45,153 bases of DNA from Gemmatimonadaceae bacterium (GTDB lineage Bacteria > Gemmatimonadota > Gemmatimonadetes > Gemmatimonadales > Gemmatimonadaceae): NCBI GenBank assembly GCA_025929535.1, contig JAICLZ010000002.1, forward strand, positions 82,565 to 127,717, written 5' to 3'. The notes beneath the pieces were generated by a model, which ran no database searches, was not told the DNA's origin, and saw only the letters and a list, made by a program, of their open reading frames with translations. Every line of letters starts with the position of its first letter. Within the stretch, counting starts at the first letter, position 1. Positions 41,988-45,153 of this stretch are shown piece after piece. Made by a program: the position numbers and the translations under genes.

Positions 41988-42791
41988 TTGGCTAAATTCA
42001 GCGAGCTCAGCAGTTCCGAAGGTGAGGATCCCACATCGCCCCGCCCGACACGTCGCGTGTCCGGCGGCGCGGGGATTCCGCGCGCCTTGCTGACATCGCT
42101 CGAGGAGCATCTCCAGTCGCTGCCGGGAGTGACGCTCGCACGCGTCGAGGTTCGCCCCACCGGTGAGATCGTCGGCATCCATCTCATGGTCGCCGCAGGG
42201 ATCGATACGAGCGCACTCATACACACCGTGGACGAGACGCTTCGCACGACCTTCGATCTCAAGGTTTCGGCGGAGCAGATTTTCGTCGCGCACGTGAATG
42301 CGCGCACGGGATCGGCTCCCGCGCGAGCGTCGGCGCCGGGCGCGCCGTTCGAGCAGCGACGCTCGGGTGACATCGTCACCGCGGACAGCGGTGAATCGCC
42401 GCGCCTCGGTCGCAGCGTCTACTTCGAGGACTTGGAGGTGCGCCGCTCGCGCGCCTCGGGAATCACCTGCCGGGTGTCGCTCAGGAAGGGCGCGCTCGTG
42501 TTGAGCGGAGAGGTGACCGGCGCATCATCGGAGCGGTCGCGCGCGGAGCTCGCCTCCCGGGCCACGCTGGCCGCGCTCGGCGCGGCGGACGTCGCGGCGC
42601 AGACCGCGGCGATCGAGCACGTGCTGCTCGTCGATTCACTCGAGCGACGCTATGTCGTCGTTGCGGTCGCCGCGAGGCGCGGACGCGAGATCGTTCCGCT
42701 CACGGGTGTGTGCGAGGTGCGCGAAGATGTCGAGACCGCAGCGGTGCTCGCGACGCTCTCGGCGACGAACCGGTGGCTCGCGCAGTACTAG
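41988..42791 (+). CDS. Conserved-looking protein of unknown function
   Basis: A 267-residue soluble protein with two apparent alpha/beta modules: residues 30-100 (LLTSLEEHLQSLPGVTLARV, then GEIVGIHLMVAAGIDTSAL) and 145-265 (GITCRVSLRKGALVLSGEVT and YVVVAVAARRG). They are joined by a Ser/Ala/Pro-rich linker. No catalytic motif is obvious; the modules could be a duplicated small ferredoxin-like fold. The TTG start at 41988 has no good ribosome site, so the N-terminus is uncertain. Upstream, 41914-41934 holds a small hairpin (TGCGGG/CCCGCA). Confidence 0.6.
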   Translation: MAKFSELSSSEGEDPTSPRPTRRVSGGAGIPRALLTSLEEHLQSLPGVTLARVEVRPTGEIVGIHLMVAAGIDTSALIHTVDETLRTTFDLKVSAEQIFVAHVNARTGSAPARASAPGAPFEQRRSGDIVTADSGESPRLGRSVYFEDLEVRRSRASGITCRVSLRKGALVLSGEVTGASSERSRAELASRATLAALGAADVAAQTAAIEHVLLVDSLERRYVVVAVAARRGREIVPLTGVCEVREDVETAAVLATLSATNRWLAQY

Positions 42792-42806
42792 CGCCCGTGT
42801 GACAGC

Positions 42807-43463
42807 TCAACGCGTCTTCGCACGCAAGCCCTCGAACAGCAGACTTCCCGCCTGACGCGCGTGCCGCTCGGCTTCGCCCCTCGAGACCCCGAGAAAGCTC
42901 ACGCGCTGATCGATCACTAGGGTCGTGAGCCCGTGTACCAGCGACCATGCCGCGAGCGCCTGATCGCGCACGGGCTCCCGGCGAACCTGACCCGCAGCCT
43001 GGCCGCGCTCCAGCACGCCAGTCAGCACAGCGAACGTCGCGTCGCTGGACGCCTGGAGATTCGGGTAGCGCGTCTTGTCCGCCAGCTCGGCCCCGAACAT
43101 CAGACGGTAGTGCGCCGGGTGCTCGACACCGAACCGCACATAGGCGGCGGCGGTGCTGGCGAGCGCCTGGCGCGTGGAGCGCGGCTGCCCGCCGGCCGCG
43201 GCCTCCATTGTCTTACCGAGCGAGTCGAAGCCGAGCGTCGCCACCTCTGCGAGCAGCGCTGACTTATCCGCGAAATGGTTGTACGGGGCCATGTGGCTCA
43301 CTCCCGTCCGGCGCGCGACCTCGCGGAGCGTGAAATCCCACGCGCCCTCCTCGGTGACCATGCTGAGCGCGGTGTCGATCAGCGCGCGCCGGAGATCGCC
43401 GTGGTGATAGGGGGCGGCGGGCGGCGCTGGTGCGGCGGACGAGGCTCGGCGGGACTTGGGCAT
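42807..43463 (-). CDS. TetR/AcrR-family regulator
   Basis: A 218-residue regulator. The N-terminal helix-turn-helix is FTLREVARRTGVSHMAPYNH, preceded by YHHGDLRRALIDTALSM. The C-terminal ligand domain has the pattern FGVEHPAHYRLMFG seen in WHG-type TetR proteins. It is divergent from the secreted-protein gene at 43612, and the shared region carries a long interrupted palindrome that is its likely operator. Ligand unknown. Confidence 0.95.
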   Translation of the reverse strand: MPKSRRASSAAPAPPAAPYHHGDLRRALIDTALSMVTEEGAWDFTLREVARRTGVSHMAPYNHFADKSALLAEVATLGFDSLGKTMEAAAGGQPRSTRQALASTAAAYVRFGVEHPAHYRLMFGAELADKTRYPNLQASSDATFAVLTGVLERGQAAGQVRREPVRDQALAAWSLVHGLTTLVIDQRVSFLGVSRGEAERHARQAGSLLFEGLRAKTR

Positions 43464-43483
43464 TCGGCTCCTGAAGGAAAATG

Positions 43484-43536
43484 TTTACAACGGATATTGA
43501 CACTGGAAACATTCCAGGTGATATATACGTTGTAAA
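43484..43536. promoter_or_regulatory. Interrupted 53-bp palindrome with sigma70-like promoter, likely TetR operator
   Basis: TTTACAACG (43484-43492) and its reverse complement CGTTGTAAA (43528-43536) bracket a central CTGGAA-ACA-TTCCAG (43503-43517). The flanking bases also mirror each other at several positions. On the plus strand TTGACA (43497-43502), a 17-base gap and GATATA (43520-43525) form a promoter inside the palindrome, aimed at the gene starting at 43612. Binding of a TetR dimer pair here would block it. Confidence 0.8.
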
Positions 43537-43611
43537 TATCAACTGGCTCGCCGGACAGCGCAACCCGCACCGAGGCGACTCGACCGCCAGCACACTCGAA
43601 GGAGGTATCCC

Positions 43612-44091
43612 ATGTTTCGCATCACTCGCTCGTCCCATCCGCGCCGGATGTTCGTCGTGACCGGCCTCGTCCTGATCGGCCTGAGCGCGTCGGCCGCGAC
43701 TACCCGGAAGCAGTGCGTGAGCTCGTACTTCGCCGAGTTCACCGGCGTCGGCGCCGACGGACGCGACATGGTGTGGCGCGGCGCGGCCGCGGGCGCCGCA
43801 GTTGGCGAGATGACCGTCCGGCTTGCGCACGAGGGCCGGGACATCGACACCGCGAAGCCCACGTGGCCGGTCGAAGGCATCATCATCGTTTCAGGCGAGG
43901 ACCCACGCCGCGCGTTTGCCGCCGAGGTGCACGGGACGATCGACTGGCGGACGAAGCGCGTGAAGCTCGCCGGCGACGTCTCGGTCGGCTACATGAGGGG
44001 CGCGCACGTGGAGCAGACTGCCGACCTCATTGACCACGACCTCTCGGGCGAGCTGCGCTTCGCGCCGACCACGCTCGCCTTCGCGCGGTAA
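43612..44091 (+). CDS. Exported protein of unknown function
   Basis: A 159-residue protein with a signal peptide (MFVVTGLVLIGLSASAATT). A strong AAGGAGG ribosome site stands before ATG 43612. The mature part is beta-rich (MTVRLAHEGRDIDTAK, GIIIVSGEDPRRAF, VHGTIDWRTKRVKLAGDVSV) and suggests a small beta-barrel or sandwich, perhaps lipocalin-like, but there is no recognised family. It is transcribed divergently from the TetR gene. The NTF2-like gene follows 65 bases on and may share the transcript. Confidence 0.78.
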   Translation: MFRITRSSHPRRMFVVTGLVLIGLSASAATTRKQCVSSYFAEFTGVGADGRDMVWRGAAAGAAVGEMTVRLAHEGRDIDTAKPTWPVEGIIIVSGEDPRRAFAAEVHGTIDWRTKRVKLAGDVSVGYMRGAHVEQTADLIDHDLSGELRFAPTTLAFAR

Positions 44092-44156
44092 TCCCCGATA
44101 CGCATGAAAAACGGGCCGAGTCCGTCTCGGCCGCAACCATAGAAGAGGGACCTCCA

Positions 44157-44614
44157 ATGCTATACAGCTATATCGTCGAGAAATCGATCCGACAGAGCTT
44201 CGACCACGTGAACAATCATCGCTGGGATCAGGCAGTGAAAGCAGTCGCGCCGCGTGTCCATCACCGCGTTTCCGGCAACCACGCGCTGGCGGCGAGCGCC
44301 ACGACAAGGAAGCCCTGCGCCGCTGGTTCGAGCGCATGGGTCGCGTCCTGCCCACTCTCCATCTCACAGTCAACCACATCTGGGTGAAGGGCTGGCCGTG
44401 GCATACCACCGTGTTCGCCCAGTGGGATGGCATAGCCACGCTTCTCAACGGCGACACGTCGTATGTGAACCGCGGTCTCCACGTGTTCACCCTGCGATGG
44501 GGCAGAGTCTCTGCACTCGAGGAATTTCAGGATTCACAAGCAGCGGCCCGTGCGCTTGCCGCCCAGGCGGGAGCTCGTCTCGAGGAGGCCGGCGCCGAAC
44601 AAATTGTGAGTTAG
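44157..44614 (+). pseudogene. NTF2/SnoaL-like protein with -1 frameshift
   Basis: The first reading frame gives MLYSYIVEKSIRQSFDHVNN then VAPRVHHRVSGNHAL, and the second gives RVLPTLHLTVNHIWVKGWPW then VNRGLHVFTLRWGRV. Joined, they form one NTF2-like protein of about 152 residues. The join is at 44286-44290, where CTGGCGGCGAG would read in frame as CTGGGCGGCGAG: one G is missing. The restored frame reads HALGGERHDKEALRRWFERM. All else is intact, including the ribosome site before ATG 44157. Either a recent pseudogene or an assembly error in a G run. Confidence 0.82.
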
Positions 44615-44704
44615 CGGGCACCGACACTCCATCAGGTCACACTTGACTTTCTGGCATTCCATGGAATAAGCTCTCTGTAACTGACAGCTCTCGAGAGCTC
44701 CGCT

Positions 44705-45034
44705 GTGACGACTGCATCGAGCGACATCATTCGCGGCACCGCCGACATGCTCATCCTCAAGCTTCTGGAGATCGAGCCGACGCACGGGTGGGGCCTCGGG
44801 CAGGCCATGCAGCGCCGCTCGCGCGACGCGCTGCGAATTCAACCCGGTGCGCTCTACGCGGCCTTGCACCGCCTCACGCGCGAGGCCTGGATCAGCTCCG
44901 AGTGGCGCGTCACCGAAAACGGGCAGCGGGCGCGATACTACCGCCTCACGATCGCCGGGCGACGCCGGCTCGTCGCCGAGACGAAGGAGTGGAAGCGTTT
45001 GGCCGGCGGAGTCGAACTCATTCTGTCCACGTGA
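44705..45034 (+). CDS. PadR-family transcriptional regulator
   Basis: A 109-residue winged-helix protein with the PadR signature: TADMLILKLLEIEPTHGWGL, then IQPGALYAALHRLTREAWIS and RYYRLTIAGRRRL. Start GTG 44705. It is the short form without an extended C-terminal domain, as usual for PadR genes placed directly before ADOP-type permeases. It overlaps the next start by one base (TGATG) and probably regulates that transporter operon. Confidence 0.93.
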   Translation: MTTASSDIIRGTADMLILKLLEIEPTHGWGLGQAMQRRSRDALRIQPGALYAALHRLTREAWISSEWRVTENGQRARYYRLTIAGRRRLVAETKEWKRLAGGVELILST

Positions 45035-45153
45035 TGAGAGTCCCTGATATGTGGCGCTGGCTTCGCGACCTCGCGTTTCGTGCACGAGCAGTATTCAACC
45101 GGGACACTGCGGATCGAGAGCTGAACGAAGAGCTCCAATTTCATCGCTCGATG
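45034..45153 (+). CDS. ADOP-type ABC permease, 5' end only
   Basis: The first 40 codons of a gene running off the window. The start of the product, MWRWLRDLAFRARAVFNRD, and the following ELNEELQFHRSM match the cytoplasmic N-terminal segment of acidobacterial-duplicated-orphan permeases (MacB-like FtsX domains), which follow PadR genes in this lineage. ATG 45034 overlaps the PadR stop; ATG 45049 is an alternative. The call rests on a short fragment and the context. Confidence 0.8.
   Translation, partial: MRVPDMWRWLRDLAFRARAVFNRDTADRELNEELQFHRSM

Overview
The window is about 45 kb of GC-rich bacterial chromosome with densely packed genes, frequent GTG/TTG starts and many 1-4 base stop/start overlaps. 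Several features point to Gemmatimonadota or a closely related soil lineage: a PadR regulator leading into an ADOP-type ABC permease, a Ser/Thr kinase with a TolB-like and TPR-like extracytoplasmic half, many secreted proteins with no recognisable family, and DUF4142, DUF892 and DUF350 proteins. No universal phylogenetic marker is present, so this assignment is inference. I saw no tRNA, rRNA, CRISPR array, insertion sequence or phage genes.

Layout. 1-2084 (minus): the end of an RND/TolC efflux operon (membrane-fusion protein cut by the window edge, TolC-like channel). 2194-3330: a DUF892 ferritin-like protein and a small membrane protein. 3331-4129: a non-coding, repeat-bearing spacer. 4130-7729: a fused membrane-transporter-like/spermidine-synthase-like protein whose frame runs through a terminator hairpin into the antisense of a DUF4142 lipoprotein gene. 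7989-13180: small secreted and redox proteins (a JAMM-like secreted protein, an orphan receiver domain, MsrA, a Thr/Ser-rich protein, a Tat-exported DsrE-like protein, a zinc-ribbon protein, a lytic transglycosylase, DUF350). 13338-17001: a membrane-anchored protein overlapping a methyltransferase, an O-antigen-ligase-like protein and a rhomboid protease. 17036-25040: a zinc metallopeptidase, an AlaX-type alanyl-tRNA editing protein, and a tightly coupled trio of M28 peptidase, prephenate dehydratase and glucose-6-phosphate isomerase.

25901-32798 is the most interesting section. A GAF histidine kinase and an OmpR-type response regulator (minus strand) are flanked by three plus-strand units. 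These are a secreted DUF5602-like protein, an AhpD-like/DUF488 pair, and an alcohol dehydrogenase operon of the XoxF-XoxJ-cytochrome c kind. The dehydrogenase carries the Asp-Tyr-Asp signature of lanthanide-dependent enzymes. All three units are preceded by the same promoter architecture: TTCAT, 6 bases, TTCAC/T, 11 bases, TA(G/A)(T/C)CT. This suggests a local regulon of the two-component system.

32808-45153 holds an AlkA-type DNA glycosylase, a ClpP paralogue, an ArsR/SRPBCC pair with a palindromic operator, a secreted lipoprotein next to the Ser/Thr kinase, a second JAMM-like exported protein, a TetR regulator divergent from a secreted protein across a 53-bp interrupted palindrome containing a sigma70-like promoter, a frameshifted NTF2-like gene, and the PadR-ADOP pair at the right edge.
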